From Shinella sp. WSJ-2 (GTDB lineage: Bacteria; Pseudomonadota; Alphaproteobacteria; Rhizobiales; Rhizobiaceae), in assembly GCF_003432075.1 (NCBI RefSeq), contig NZ_QWBU01000006.1, forward strand, positions 186,001 to 250,000: a stretch of 64,000 nt of DNA, read 5' to 3'. A program made the position numbers and the translations under genes. Below the pieces are notes generated by a model. The model was not told the origin of the DNA. It saw only the letters and a program-made list of their open reading frames with translations, and searched no databases. Positions 27,526 to 36,925 of the stretch are shown piece by piece. How positions within the stretch are numbered: position 1 is the first letter of the stretch; each line of letters begins with the position of its first letter.

Positions 27526-28337
27526 GCGACACCTCCCGCCAGTTCCCGGCGGCCAGGCAGCTGCGGAATGGCGTTCCAGAGCTTGCGTGTATAGTCGTGA
27601 ACCGGTGCATGGCTCACCTGCCTGACGTCACCGACCTCGACCAGTTCACCCTTCAGCATGACGCCGATGCGGTGGCAGAGCTGCGCCATCAGGTGCAGGT
27701 CGTGGGTGATGAACAGCACGGAGAAACCGTGGCTACGCTGGAGATCGATGACCTGCTCAAGGATTTCGCGTTGCACCACCACGTCGAGCGCTGTCGTCGG
27801 CTCGTCCATGATGATCAATTCGGGCTGCAAGGCGAGGCAGATGGCGATGACGATGCGCTGGCGCATGCCGCCGGAGAACTGATGCGGGTAGTCCGTGAGC
27901 CTGTTTGTCGAGATGCCGACCAGCTTGAACATGGCTTCTGCCCGTTCGCGCGATTGCGCTCGCGTCGCGCCGGTATGCCGGTGCAGCACGTCGTGGAACT
28001 GCGCCTCGACGCGCATCAGCGGGTTCAGCGAGTTCATGGCGCTCTGGAACACCATGCCGACGCGGCGCCAGCGCACCTTCTGCATCTCGCCTTCCGGCAG
28101 CTTCAGGAGATCGCGGCCGTCGAGCAGGATCTCGCCGCCGGTCACCCAGGCGGGCGACTTGGCAAGGCGGGTGATGGCGAAGGCGATAGTGCTCTTGCCG
28201 CAGCCCGACTCCCCTGCAAGCCCGAAGATCTCGCCGCGGCCGATATCGAAGGAGACATTCTTCACGGCGCGGAAGGCGCCCTTGTCGAGGAGGTAATCGA
28301 CCTCGAGATTGCGGATTTTCAAAAGCGTGTCGCTCAT
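27522..28337 (-). CDS. Oligosaccharide/peptide ABC transporter ATPase (DppD/OppD-type)
   Basis: A 271-residue ATPase: Walker [10 protein letters not shown], signature FSGGMRQRIVIAICLA, Walker [13 protein letters not shown]. The start is ATG 28337, overlapping the upstream permease gene by 4 bp; the longer open frame that continues to 29246 is an out-of-frame shadow over the permease gene. It belongs to the Opp/Dpp-type importer and pairs with the next ATPase. Confidence 0.85.
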   Translation of the reverse strand: MSDTLLKIRNLEVDYLLDKGAFRAVKNVSFDIGRGEIFGLAGESGCGKSTIAFAITRLAKSPAWVTGGEILLDGRDLLKLPEGEMQKVRWRRVGMVFQSAMNSLNPLMRVEAQFHDVLHRHTGATRAQSRERAEAMFKLVGISTNRLTDYPHQFSGGMRQRIVIAICLALQPELIIMDEPTTALDVVVQREILEQVIDLQRSHGFSVLFITHDLHLMAQLCHRIGVMLKGELVEVGDVRQVSHAPVHDYTRKLWNAIPQLPGRRELAGGVA

Positions 28338-29236
28338 CGTGCGCCTCCCAGGCTTCGGTTGCGCTGGCGGTTGAGGCGCAGCCAGCGGGTCAGCGCCGGG
28401 CCGGAGCGCAGCTGCGGATTGGCGATCTCGTCGAAGGTGAAATTGACGAGCGCCAGGCCAAGCCCGATCAGCGCGATGCCGGCGGCGGGCGCGCCGATAT
28501 CCCACCAGGCGCCGAGGATGATCGCCGAGGAATTTTGCGCATTGTAGAGCATCGTGCCCCAGGTTACCTGCAAGGGATCGCCGAAACCGAGATATTCGAG
28601 CGTCGTCTGGGCGACGACGGCATAGATGATGCTGCCGACGAGATTGATGCCGATCAGCGGCAGCAGGTTGGGCAGGAGCTCGACGAACAGCACGCGCCAG
28701 GCCGGCTCGCCGATCATGCGGGCGGCGGTGACGAAATCGCGGTTGCGCAGCGCCATGGTCTGCGAGCGCGTCATGCGTGCCCCCCAAGGCCAGGAGGTAA
28801 GTGCTATGATCGCCATGATGGCAAGCGGCCCGACGGTGCCGGCAAAGGAGGCGAGCAGGATCAGCAAGGGTATGTTGGGGATGACGAGCACGGCATTGGT
28901 GGCGAGGTCGAGGGCGGCATCGGTGCGCCCGCCGGCATAACCGGCGATCAGGCCGATGGCCGTGCCGACGATGGTGATGGCGATGCCCGTGGCGAAGCCG
29001 ACGGCGAGCGACGTGCGCGAACCCCAGACGAACTGGGTATAGACGTCGCGGCCCATCTTCGTCGTGCCGAAGACATGCTCGACGGTCGGCGGCTGGTGCG
29101 AGCGGCCGACGCGGGCGCTCGGCGCGCCGGGCGCGATGACGGGGGCGAAAAGCGCCATCAGGCACAGCGCCACGATGATGATCAGACCGGCAACGGCCTT
29201 CTTCTGCTGAAGCAGGATTTTGAGGCCGGACATCAT
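28334..29236 (-). CDS. Oligosaccharide/peptide ABC transporter permease (DppC-type)
   Basis: A 300-residue permease with about six membrane helices, an N-terminal hydrophobic segment (AVAGLIIIVALCLMALFAPVIAP) and the inner-membrane loop ALRNRDFVTAARMIGEPAWRV, the EAA-type motif that contacts the ATPases. The start ATG overlaps the stop of the preceding permease by 4 bp. DppC-like second permease of the importer. Confidence 0.83.
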   Translation of the reverse strand: MMSGLKILLQQKKAVAGLIIIVALCLMALFAPVIAPGAPSARVGRSHQPPTVEHVFGTTKMGRDVYTQFVWGSRTSLAVGFATGIAITIVGTAIGLIAGYAGGRTDAALDLATNAVLVIPNIPLLILLASFAGTVGPLAIMAIIALTSWPWGARMTRSQTMALRNRDFVTAARMIGEPAWRVLFVELLPNLLPLIGINLVGSIIYAVVAQTTLEYLGFGDPLQVTWGTMLYNAQNSSAIILGAWWDIGAPAAGIALIGLGLALVNFTFDEIANPQLRSGPALTRWLRLNRQRNRSLGGAR

Positions 29237-30216
29237 GCGGAAGCATCCCTCAGTCTCGGGTCGATGACGCCGTAGATGATATCGACGAGAAGATTGGCGC
29301 CGAGCGTGGCAAGCGTCATCAAGAGCAGCTGGCCCTGGATGACGGGATAGTCGCGCGCGACGCTGGCGGTGAAGAGCGTGAGGCCGAGGCCCGGATAGTT
29401 GAAGACGATCTCGGTGACGATCGAGCCGCCGAAGACCGCGCCGAGCATCAAGGCGAGATTGGTCAGCACCGGCAGCATGGCGTTGCGCGCGCCGTAGCCG
29501 AGCATCACGGTTGCGGCCGTCAGCCCCTTGGCGCGGCCCATCGTGACGTAGTCCTCGCCGAGTACCGAGATCATCGAGGAGCGCATGGTCGTCTGGAATT
29601 CGCCGATGAGATAGGGCGAGAGCGTCAACACGGGCAGGATGGCGTGGTAGAAGACGCTGCCGGCGAAGGTGAAGTTGATGCCGGGATCGAGGCTCGGGTC
29701 ATAGGCGTAGCCGACCGGGAACCAGCGCAGCGACACGCCGAAGACGAAGAGTGCCGAAAGCGCGATGATGACGGGCGGCACGGCGATCATGACCACCGAA
29801 AACGGCGAGACGACCGTGTCGAACCGCCCGCCGCGCCGCCAGGCGGCGATGGCGCCAAGTAGCGTGCCGACGACGAGCGAGAACGTGATCGCCGTCACGA
29901 CGAGGAACAGCGTCCAGAGCGTCGAACGGGCGAGCACCTCTGTCACGGTCTGCGGATAATATTTGACGGAGACGCCGAGATCGAGCGTCGCCAGTCCCTT
30001 GAGATAATCGAGGAACTGGGCGGTGATCGGCGCCTCGACGGCGCCGAACCTGGCCTTGATCGCCTCGATGGCGGCGGGCGTCGCGCGGGGACCGAGCTGG
30101 GCGATCATCGCATCGACGGGGGACCCCGGCATGAGCCGGGGGACCGTGAAGTTCATGACGATCGCAAAGGCGAGCGCCACCGCATAGACGCCGAGGCGCC
30201 GGGGGGAGATGTACAT
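29233..30216 (-). CDS. Oligosaccharide/peptide ABC transporter permease (DppB-type)
   Basis: A 327-residue DppB/OppB-type permease with an N-terminal helix (LGVYAVALAFAIVMNFTVPRLMPGSPVD), GDP-type periplasmic region and the coupling motif EDYVTMGRAKGLTAATV. It is 14 bp from the stop of the binding-protein gene. Together with the neighbouring permease it forms the channel. Confidence 0.83.
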   Translation of the reverse strand: MYISPRRLGVYAVALAFAIVMNFTVPRLMPGSPVDAMIAQLGPRATPAAIEAIKARFGAVEAPITAQFLDYLKGLATLDLGVSVKYYPQTVTEVLARSTLWTLFLVVTAITFSLVVGTLLGAIAAWRRGGRFDTVVSPFSVVMIAVPPVIIALSALFVFGVSLRWFPVGYAYDPSLDPGINFTFAGSVFYHAILPVLTLSPYLIGEFQTTMRSSMISVLGEDYVTMGRAKGLTAATVMLGYGARNAMLPVLTNLALMLGAVFGGSIVTEIVFNYPGLGLTLFTASVARDYPVIQGQLLLMTLATLGANLLVDIIYGVIDPRLRDASA

Positions 30217-30230
30217 CCCGCGATCCTGCC

Positions 30231-31931
30231 TTATTCCACCGGCTTCAGGCGGAGCAGGTGCACGAGGCGCATGCGGTTGTTGTCATGGTTCTCCGGGTTC
30301 ATGACGGGCTCCTTGTCCGTCACCCAGCCGGTAAAGCGCTTGGTGGAATACTGGAACCAGGTCGGGCCGTTGAAGATCGGAACCATCGGCAGGTCATCCG
30401 CGACGATGATCTGGATGTCGTTGAAGAGCTTCTTGTGCTCCTCATCCGTCGTGACCTTGCGATAGGCATCGAACAGGGCGTCGAGCTTCGGATTGGAGTA
30501 ACGCGACGGCGCGGTGGTGATGCGGCCGGCAAAGGCCGTCGACATCGACTGGTAATAGCCGCGGAACGGCGTCGAGCCGTCGGCGCGCGACTGGAAGGCC
30601 ACGTCGAAGCTGCCCTCGAGCAGCTGCTTCTGCCACTGCTCGTATTCCGGCGTCGCGACCGAGGCGTTGATGCCGGCGGCGCGCAGGCCTTCGGCGGCGA
30701 TCTGCGCGGTGTCGATCCAGTCGGTCCAGCCGTTCGGGATGATGATGGTGAAGGCAAGCGGCTTGCCGCTCTTCGTCTTGCGCATGCCGTCGTCGCCCTT
30801 GGCGTAGCCGGCCTCGTCGAGCAGCTTGTTGGCCTTTTCCACGTCGAAGGCCATCCATTCGTCCTTGGCGCCCTCCGCTTGCGGGTTGCGCCAGGCCTCG
30901 AAGCGCGGCGGCAGGCCGCTGGCATGCAGGTTCACCTTGGGATAGCCGAAGCTTGCAATATCGACCATGGCCGTGCGGTCCATGGCAAGGCTGAAGGCGC
31001 GGCGGAAATTCAGGTCGTTGAAGGCTTCGTTTTTGGCCTCGTCGCTGCTCTTCAGGTTCATCTGGAACGCGGCCGTTTCGGCCGGCGGCTGCCAGTAGCC
31101 GTTATGCTCGGGGTCGAGCGCCACGAAGGTCTTGTCGATCTCTGGCAGGAAGGAGCCGATCCAGTCGAGAGTGCCTTCCGGCAGCAGCGCCAGCATCTGG
31201 TCGTTGCCGGCGATCTGCGGCAGCTTCAGGCAATCGACATGCAGCGAGGCGGCGTCCCAGTAGTTCGGGTTGCGGCACTGCTCGTAAACCTGCGGAGTGA
31301 AACGGCGGATCTCGGTCATCGGGCCGGAGCCGACCGGCTTTTCGTTCTTGAAGGCGACGGGGTCGCTGACATCCTTCCAGATATGCTCCGGCACGACGGC
31401 GAGGTCGGCGAGCGATTCCGGGAACTGGCTGTTGACGCCCTTGAGGTGGATGACAACCTCGGTCGGCGAGGGTGCCTCGACGGAGGCAACGGTCTCGCCG
31501 ACGCCGGCGGTGTCGAGGGCCGGGTTCTTCAGCATCAAATCGAGCGTGTATTTGACGTCCGCCGCGGTCAGCGGCTGGCCGTCGGACCATTTGACGTCGG
31601 GGCGCATCGTGTAGGTGATCGACGTCATGTCGTCGGAGAACTTGAAGTCCGTGGCAAGGCGGAAGACCGGCTTGCCGCCGTCATCGGGATTGAAGATGAC
31701 CAGCGGTTCGTAGATGAAATCCATCGTGCTCTGTCGGCGGCCGCCGAGGTCGAACGGGTTGAAATTCTGCACCCAACTCGTCTGTTCCTCGATGTGCATG
31801 GTGAGCACCGCCTCGGCTTGCGCCGCTGTCGCGGAGGCACCACCTGCCATTAGCGCGGCGCTTATCGCGGCTGCCGACACAAGCAGTCCCCGCCGCGTCA
31901 TGGCTAGATAATCCTTTGTATTGATTGGCAT
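30231..31931 (-). CDS. Chitin-oligosaccharide-type ABC substrate-binding protein
   Basis: A 566-residue SBP_bac_5 binding protein. A Tat-like signal (MTRRGLLVSAAAISAALMAGGASA) precedes the mature domain. The mature sequence matches the pattern of the Vibrio chitin-oligosaccharide-binding protein and Thermotoga oligosaccharide-binding relatives: NFNPFD, TMDFIYEPLVIFN, KPVGSGPMTEIRRFTPQ, CRNPNYWDAASLHVDCL and a C-terminal LLRLKPVE. Those bind chitobiose or beta-glucan oligomers rather than peptides. The GH20 gene downstream favours chitobiose (inference). ATG 31931 has AAAAGGGGAA upstream. Divergent from a ROK regulator. Confidence 0.82.
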   Translation of the reverse strand: MPINTKDYLAMTRRGLLVSAAAISAALMAGGASATAAQAEAVLTMHIEEQTSWVQNFNPFDLGGRRQSTMDFIYEPLVIFNPDDGGKPVFRLATDFKFSDDMTSITYTMRPDVKWSDGQPLTAADVKYTLDLMLKNPALDTAGVGETVASVEAPSPTEVVIHLKGVNSQFPESLADLAVVPEHIWKDVSDPVAFKNEKPVGSGPMTEIRRFTPQVYEQCRNPNYWDAASLHVDCLKLPQIAGNDQMLALLPEGTLDWIGSFLPEIDKTFVALDPEHNGYWQPPAETAAFQMNLKSSDEAKNEAFNDLNFRRAFSLAMDRTAMVDIASFGYPKVNLHASGLPPRFEAWRNPQAEGAKDEWMAFDVEKANKLLDEAGYAKGDDGMRKTKSGKPLAFTIIIPNGWTDWIDTAQIAAEGLRAAGINASVATPEYEQWQKQLLEGSFDVAFQSRADGSTPFRGYYQSMSTAFAGRITTAPSRYSNPKLDALFDAYRKVTTDEEHKKLFNDIQIIVADDLPMVPIFNGPTWFQYSTKRFTGWVTDKEPVMNPENHDNNRMRLVHLLRLKPVE

Positions 31932-32240
31932 TTCATTCCCCTTTTCGCTCTCGTTTTTAAGAGTCAATCAATTTGATTTAATCAAAGGCTGATTTTTCCT
32001 GATCCGTCAATCGGGAGTAAAAAAAATTGTTGGGGGCGTGCTGGCCGTGGATTTGGAGGGCCACATCGTCCGTTGCGGCCATGGGAGGATGATGGCGAAA
32101 ACGCGCACCTGCTCCGGTTTCGGCAGGCGCCGAACCGTGGCCACCGGCTTTCGTCCTGACCGATTTTTTCCGCGGCGCCCTTGACGGATATTCGAAACCG
32201 TTATTTAGTTCGGTGACTGAACGAATTAAATGAGGCGGAT
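31932..32240. promoter_or_regulatory. Divergent regulatory region between the chitooligosaccharide operon and ROK gene
   Basis: This 309-bp gap holds no gene. Near the left operon is TTTGATTTAATCAAA (31972-31986), a palindrome overlapping a possible leftward -35 (TTGATT, complement of 31980-31985) with TCTTAA 17 bp on. Near the right gene is TTGACG (32181-32186) with TTTAGT 17 bp later, overlapped by the GTTC-GGTGACT-GAAC dyad (32208-32222), a good candidate ROK operator. I see nothing recognisable in 31990-32180. Confidence 0.45.
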
Positions 32241-33455
32241 GTGAGCGAGACCCTTCGGATATCCCGGAAATTCTCCCAGCGGGCGGTCATGGAAACGATC
32301 GTGCAGGGCGGTCCCATCTCACGGGCCTCGATCTCCAAGCAGACGGGTCTTTCCAAGCAGACGATCTCGGAAATTGTGCGCCAGCTCGAAATCGAGGGCT
32401 GGGTGCGCGAGACCGGGCGCACCAGCGGCCATATCGGCCGCACCGCCGTGACCTATGAGCTGGTACCGGACGCCGCCTATATCGCTGCGGTCGATCTCGG
32501 CGGCACCAAAGTGCGCGTCGCGATTGCCGATCTCACCTGTCAGGTCTTCGCCGAGGATGTCGCACCGACCGATCCGCGCGGCGGCCAAGCCGTGGTCGAC
32601 CAGATCGTCGGCATGTGTTTTCGCGCCGCCGATCGCCAAGGCATCGCCCGCGAGCGCATTCGCCTCGCGGTCATCGGCGCACCCGGCGCACCGGACGATA
32701 AGACCGGCCGCATCCTGCTCGCTCCGAACATTCCCCATCTCGACACGATGAACGTCGCCGCCGCCTTCGAGAAGGGTTTCGGCTTCGACGTCATGCTGGA
32801 GAACGACGTCAACCTTGCGGTGCTTGGTGAGAACTGGCTAGGGCAGGGGCAGGGCATCGACAACCTCGCCTATATCGCGCTCGGCACGGGTATCGGCGGC
32901 GGCCTGATGGTCGGCGGCAATCTGGTGCGCGGTGCAAGCCATGCGGCCGGCGAGCTCGGCTTTCTGCCCTTCGGCGCCGATCCCTTCGAAGCCGAATCCC
33001 TGCATTACGGCGCCTTCGAGCGCGTGGTCGCCTCCGCCGGTATCATCGACCGTTTTCGCACGGCGAGCGGCAAGACGCTGTCGGTGCCGGCGATCTTCGA
33101 CCTTGCAACCGAAGGTGATGCCGATGCGCTGAAGGTACTCGACGACACGGCGCGCCTGCTGTCGCGCGGCATCGGCGCTATTGCTGTCATCGCCAATCCG
33201 CAAAAGGTCATCCTCGGCGGTTCCATCGGCTTGCGCCCGGAAATGCTGGAGCGGGTCAAAGTCTTCCTGCCGCAGTGCTTCCCCTATCCGATCGATGTCG
33301 AGGCGAGCGCCTTGGGCGCGCGCGCCGCCCTTGTCGGCGCTGCCGCCATCGGGCTTGGCCATCTGCACAACACGCTCTTTGGCGCTGATACGCCCGATAG
33401 CCGCATCTCGCTGCCGCCGGCCAGCACGGTCGCCCTCCGGGAGGTTGCCCAATGA
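32241..33455 (+). CDS. ROK-family transcriptional regulator
   Basis: A 404-residue ROK protein starting with GTG 32241 behind TGAGGCGG. The N-terminal HTH (SRASISKQTGLSKQTISEIVRQLE) is followed by the kinase-like fold with DLGGTKVRVAIAD, ENDVNLAVLGE and LGTGIGGGLMVGG. The zinc loop cysteines of typical ROK proteins are missing: the stretch after GELGFLPFG reads ADPFEAESLHYG. It overlaps the next gene by 4 bp, so it is part of the ABC operon it probably regulates, and may also act on the divergent operon. Confidence 0.85.
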   Translation: MSETLRISRKFSQRAVMETIVQGGPISRASISKQTGLSKQTISEIVRQLEIEGWVRETGRTSGHIGRTAVTYELVPDAAYIAAVDLGGTKVRVAIADLTCQVFAEDVAPTDPRGGQAVVDQIVGMCFRAADRQGIARERIRLAVIGAPGAPDDKTGRILLAPNIPHLDTMNVAAAFEKGFGFDVMLENDVNLAVLGENWLGQGQGIDNLAYIALGTGIGGGLMVGGNLVRGASHAAGELGFLPFGADPFEAESLHYGAFERVVASAGIIDRFRTASGKTLSVPAIFDLATEGDADALKVLDDTARLLSRGIGAIAVIANPQKVILGGSIGLRPEMLERVKVFLPQCFPYPIDVEASALGARAALVGAAAIGLGHLHNTLFGADTPDSRISLPPASTVALREVAQ

Positions 33456-34705
33456 CGACTGTCCTCACTGAGCGCCTGCGCGCCGCGCTTGACCGCGACG
33501 ATGCCATCGCGCTGCTGCGCGGCGCCATCGGCTGCAACAGCGTGACGGGCAACGAGGCTGCTGTCGTCTCCTATCTCGAAGCGCAGATGCGCGCGCGCGG
33601 CGTCGAGGACGTGGAGACCGCAGATTTCCTGCCCGGTCGCCCCAATGTCTGGGGGCAGCGCAAGGGCGCGACGGGCGACCGCCGCCTGCTGTTCATCGGC
33701 CATACGGATACCGTCCATGTTGAAGGTTGGCGCGAGCACTGGGCCGGCACGGAGCGCGAAGACCCCTTTGGCGCGCCGATCATCGACGGCGCGATCTGGG
33801 GCCGCGGGGCAGGGGACCTGAAGGCCGGCATCTGCACTTCGCTTGCCGCTCTCTCGCTTCTGGACAAAGCGGGCATCCGCCTTGCAGGCGATATCGGCTT
33901 CGCCTTCGTCGGCGACGAGGAGAGCGGCGAGCCTGGCTCCGGCATTTCGGCCGGCGTAAAGGACTATGTCGCGCGCATCGAAAGCGGCGCCATTGCCCGC
34001 CCCGATTTCACCGTCTATGTCGAGCCGACCCGCCTTGCCGTCTATCCGGCGCAGATCGGCTTTTTCATCGCCGACATCATCATCACGGGCAAATCCGCCT
34101 ATTTCGGCGTGCCGGAACTCGGCAAGGATGCGCTGAAGGCAAGCCACGCCGTCATGTCCGCCCTCTGGCGCCATTCCGACGCGATTTCCGCCCGCGCCGA
34201 ACATAACCTGATCGGCCGCGGCTTCCTGCTCGTCACCGGTCTGCAAGGCGGCGGCTTCATCGCCGTGCCGGAGACCTGCAAGCTCTCGCTGATCCGCAAG
34301 CTCCTGCCGGGAGAATCGCTCGATGCCGCAGCGGCCGAGATGGAGGCCGTCATTCGCGGCGCCGTCGAAGACCCCGAGATCCGCGTCGAGATCACCTATC
34401 CCGCCGGCCGCGACCATGCACTCGGCGGCACGGCGGCGGAGATCGCCGCTGACAGTTCCGAAGTCGCGCTCTTGTCTGAGGCGGTGGCCGCCGCCATGCC
34501 CGGTCGCGGCCTAATCGAAGGGGCGCCCTTCTGGTCGGAATCGCCGTTCTTCGTCAACCGGCTCGGCGTGCCGGCGGTCTATTGCGCACCCGGAGACATC
34601 AGGAACTGCCACACATTCGAGGAGCATGTCGATGTCGAGGAATACCTCGCCGGCATCGTCGCCTTCGCAAGCTTCATGGCGCGCTATTGCGGCGTGATCG
34701 ACTGA
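33452..34705 (+). CDS. M20-family metallohydrolase (ArgE/DapE/ACY1-like)
   Basis: A 417-residue M20 peptidase/deacylase. Dinuclear zinc positions can be placed: His-Thr-Asp in FIGHTDTVH, Asp in GRGAGDLKAG, the Glu pair in VGDEESGEPG, and the final His in NCHTFEEHVD. Family members hydrolyse N-acyl amino acids, carbamoyl amino acids or dipeptides. It overlaps the ROK gene by 4 bp and precedes two binding-protein genes; it likely processes the transported compound in the cytosol. The exact substrate is unknown. Confidence 0.82.
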   Translation: MTTVLTERLRAALDRDDAIALLRGAIGCNSVTGNEAAVVSYLEAQMRARGVEDVETADFLPGRPNVWGQRKGATGDRRLLFIGHTDTVHVEGWREHWAGTEREDPFGAPIIDGAIWGRGAGDLKAGICTSLAALSLLDKAGIRLAGDIGFAFVGDEESGEPGSGISAGVKDYVARIESGAIARPDFTVYVEPTRLAVYPAQIGFFIADIIITGKSAYFGVPELGKDALKASHAVMSALWRHSDAISARAEHNLIGRGFLLVTGLQGGGFIAVPETCKLSLIRKLLPGESLDAAAAEMEAVIRGAVEDPEIRVEITYPAGRDHALGGTAAEIAADSSEVALLSEAVAAAMPGRGLIEGAPFWSESPFFVNRLGVPAVYCAPGDIRNCHTFEEHVDVEEYLAGIVAFASFMARYCGVID

Positions 34706-34737
34706 GTGAACGAACAATCAAAAGAGGGAACGACAAC

Positions 34738-35799
34738 ATGTTCATGCGGAAATTTCTGAATGCCACCGTGCTGGCAGGCCTCCTCCTGTCGACGATGCCC
34801 GCCCTTGCCCAGACCGTCGGCCCGGCCGGCGAAACGGCCACTCCGAGCGCCGAGGTAACCCTCACGGACGCGGATGTCGCGGCCCTGAAGGACAAGGGCT
34901 ACAAGGCAGCGCTCCTCTGGCACACCTCCTCCGACTTCGTGAACGCCGTGACCGCTGGCGCCAAGGACGAATTCACCCGCGCGGGCGTCGAGGTCGTGGT
35001 TCAGACGGACGCCGGCTTCGATGCCGCCCGCCAGCGCTCGGACATCGAGACGGCGCTTGCTGCCAAGCCGAATGTCATTCTCGCACTGCCGCTCGATCCG
35101 GTCACCTCGGCCGAAGCCTTCCGCCAAGCTGTGACCGACGGCAGTAAGCTCGTCTTTCTGTCCAACCTCCCGGCCGACTACAAACACGGCAAGGACTATG
35201 CGGCTGTTGTCACCGACGACCTCTTCCAGATGGGCAAGCAGGCAGCCGATGCGCTGGCCAAGGCGATGGGCGGCAAGGGCAAGGTCGGCTGGATCTTCCA
35301 CGATGCGACCTATTACGTGACCAACCAGCGCGACAACGCCTTCAAGTCGACCATCGAGAAAGACTATCCTGACATCAAGATCGTCGCCGAGCAGGGCATC
35401 ACCGACCCGGCCCGTGCTGAGGAACTCGCCAGCGCCATGCTGCTGAAGCATCCCGATCTCGACGGCATCTACGTCACCTGGGCAGAACCAGCGGATGGCG
35501 TGCTCGCCGCCCTTCGCGCGGCCGGCAACACCAGCACGAAGATCGTGACGCTCGATCTGGCCGAACCCGTCGGCCTCGACATGGTCAAGGGCGGCGCCGT
35601 CGTCGCGCTCGTCGCCGACAAGGCCTATGAGCTCGGCCGCACCATGGCCGCGACCGGCCTGAAGTCGCTGCTCGGCCAGGAAACGCCCGCCTTCATCGTT
35701 GCCCCGGCGCTCACCGTCACCAAGGAAAACGTGGCGGAAGGCTGGAAGGAATCGCTCAACCGCGACGCACCGCAGAGCATTCTCGACGCCGCGAAGTGA
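34738..35799 (+). CDS. Sugar-type periplasmic binding protein, first of a tandem pair
   Basis: A 353-residue Peripla_BP_4 (RbsB-like) binding protein. A Sec signal peptide spans about residues 1-24 (FLNATVLAGLLLSTMPALAQ). The mature domain has QTDAGFDAARQRSDIETALAAKP and DGIYVTWAEPADGVL. It is closely related to the next gene, sharing most motifs in the same order. ATG 34738 has AGAGGGAAC upstream. A UUCG-capped hairpin follows the stop codon. Ligand unknown. Confidence 0.83.
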   Translation: MFMRKFLNATVLAGLLLSTMPALAQTVGPAGETATPSAEVTLTDADVAALKDKGYKAALLWHTSSDFVNAVTAGAKDEFTRAGVEVVVQTDAGFDAARQRSDIETALAAKPNVILALPLDPVTSAEAFRQAVTDGSKLVFLSNLPADYKHGKDYAAVVTDDLFQMGKQAADALAKAMGGKGKVGWIFHDATYYVTNQRDNAFKSTIEKDYPDIKIVAEQGITDPARAEELASAMLLKHPDLDGIYVTWAEPADGVLAALRAAGNTSTKIVTLDLAEPVGLDMVKGGAVVALVADKAYELGRTMAATGLKSLLGQETPAFIVAPALTVTKENVAEGWKESLNRDAPQSILDAAK

Positions 35800-35804
35800 T
35801 CTCC

Positions 35805-35826
35805 GGAGGGCGCTTCGGCGCCCTCC
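35805..35826 (+). other. UUCG-capped intercistronic hairpin
   Basis: A perfect 9-bp stem (35805-35813 with 35818-35826) closed by a TTCG tetraloop lies between the two binding-protein genes. There is no T-tract, so it probably stabilises the upstream mRNA rather than stopping transcription. Confidence 0.65.
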
Positions 35827-35854
35827 CGTCACCGGTTTCATTGGAGGAAGAACG

Positions 35855-36919
35855 ATGCCCAGATTTTCACGACTGTCGGCACTCGCCGCCGCTTGCCTTG
35901 TTTCCACCAGCCTCTTTGCCGCCGACGGTGCAACCGTCGGCCCGCATGGCGAAAAACCCACGCCAGCCGCTTCCGTCACGCTGACGGATGCTGAGATCGC
36001 GAAGATCAAGGAGGGCAAGTATTCCGCTGCCCTCGTCTGGCACGAGATGAGCGAGTATACCGGTGCCGTCGATCGTGGCGCCAAGGATGAATTTGCAGCA
36101 CTCGGCATCGACGTTGTGGCGCAGACGGATGCCGGCTTCGATGCGGCCCGCCAGCAGGCCGATGTCGAGACCGTGCTTGCCAAGAAGCCGACCATCATCC
36201 TGTCGCTGCCGGTCGATCCGGCAACGGCCGCCGCCGTCTACGATCCCGCCCGCAAGGCCGGTGTGAAACTCGCCTTCGTTGACAATTCCCCCGCCGGCTA
36301 CGAACACGGCAAGGACTATGTGACGATCGTCTCCGACGACCTTTTCCAGATGGGCAGCAAGGCAGCGGATGCCATGGCTACCGCGCTCGGCAAGAAGGGC
36401 AAGCTCGGCTACATCTTCCATGATGCCGATTTCTACGTGACCAACCAGCGCGACCAGGCGTTCAAGAAGACGATCGAGCAGGATTACCCCGACATGTCGA
36501 TCGTCGCCGAGGCCGGCATGGCCGATCCGGCGCGCGCCGAGGAAATCGCCCAGGGCCTGCTGACCCAGAACCCGGATCTCGACGGCATCTACGTTGCGTG
36601 GGCCGAACCGGCGCTGAGCCTGCTCTCCAGCCTGAAGGCTGCCGGCAACACCAAGACGAAGATCGTCACGCTCGACCTCAACGAGCCGGCAGCACTCGAC
36701 ATGGTCAAGGGCGGCAATTTCGCGGCGATCGTCGCGGATGAGGCCTATAACATCGGCCGCACTGCCGCGCGGGCCGCCGCCGCTTCGCTGATCGGCAAGG
36801 AAGCTGCCCCCTTCCTCGTGGTGGATTCGCTTGCCGTCACCAAGGATAGCGTGCTCGACGGCTGGAAGGCCTCGCTTAACAAGGATGCACCCGAAAGCAT
36901 CGTCGAAGCCCTGAAGTAA
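35855..36919 (+). CDS. Sugar-type periplasmic binding protein, second of a tandem pair
   Basis: A 354-residue paralogue of the preceding protein, with a similar signal peptide (SRLSALAAACLVSTSLFAAD) and the same ordered motifs: QTDAGFDAARQQADVETVLA, YEHGKDYVTIVSDDLFQMG, FYVTNQRDQAFKKTIEQDYP, LDGIYVAWAEPALSLL, VTLDLNEPAALDMVKGG. The start has TTGGAGGAAG upstream. Two binding proteins for one permease and ATPase imply either widened ligand range or dosage. A hairpin (36926-36946) follows. Confidence 0.83.
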   Translation: MPRFSRLSALAAACLVSTSLFAADGATVGPHGEKPTPAASVTLTDAEIAKIKEGKYSAALVWHEMSEYTGAVDRGAKDEFAALGIDVVAQTDAGFDAARQQADVETVLAKKPTIILSLPVDPATAAAVYDPARKAGVKLAFVDNSPAGYEHGKDYVTIVSDDLFQMGSKAADAMATALGKKGKLGYIFHDADFYVTNQRDQAFKKTIEQDYPDMSIVAEAGMADPARAEEIAQGLLTQNPDLDGIYVAWAEPALSLLSSLKAAGNTKTKIVTLDLNEPAALDMVKGGNFAAIVADEAYNIGRTAARAAAASLIGKEAAPFLVVDSLAVTKDSVLDGWKASLNKDAPESIVEALK

Positions 36920-36925
36920 GCCCCT

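Noticed and set aside
28338-29246. N-terminal extension of the DppD-type ATPase to 574 codons
   Set aside because: It runs out of frame over the permease gene; the ATPase clearly begins at 28337 with the MSDTLLKIRNLEV start.
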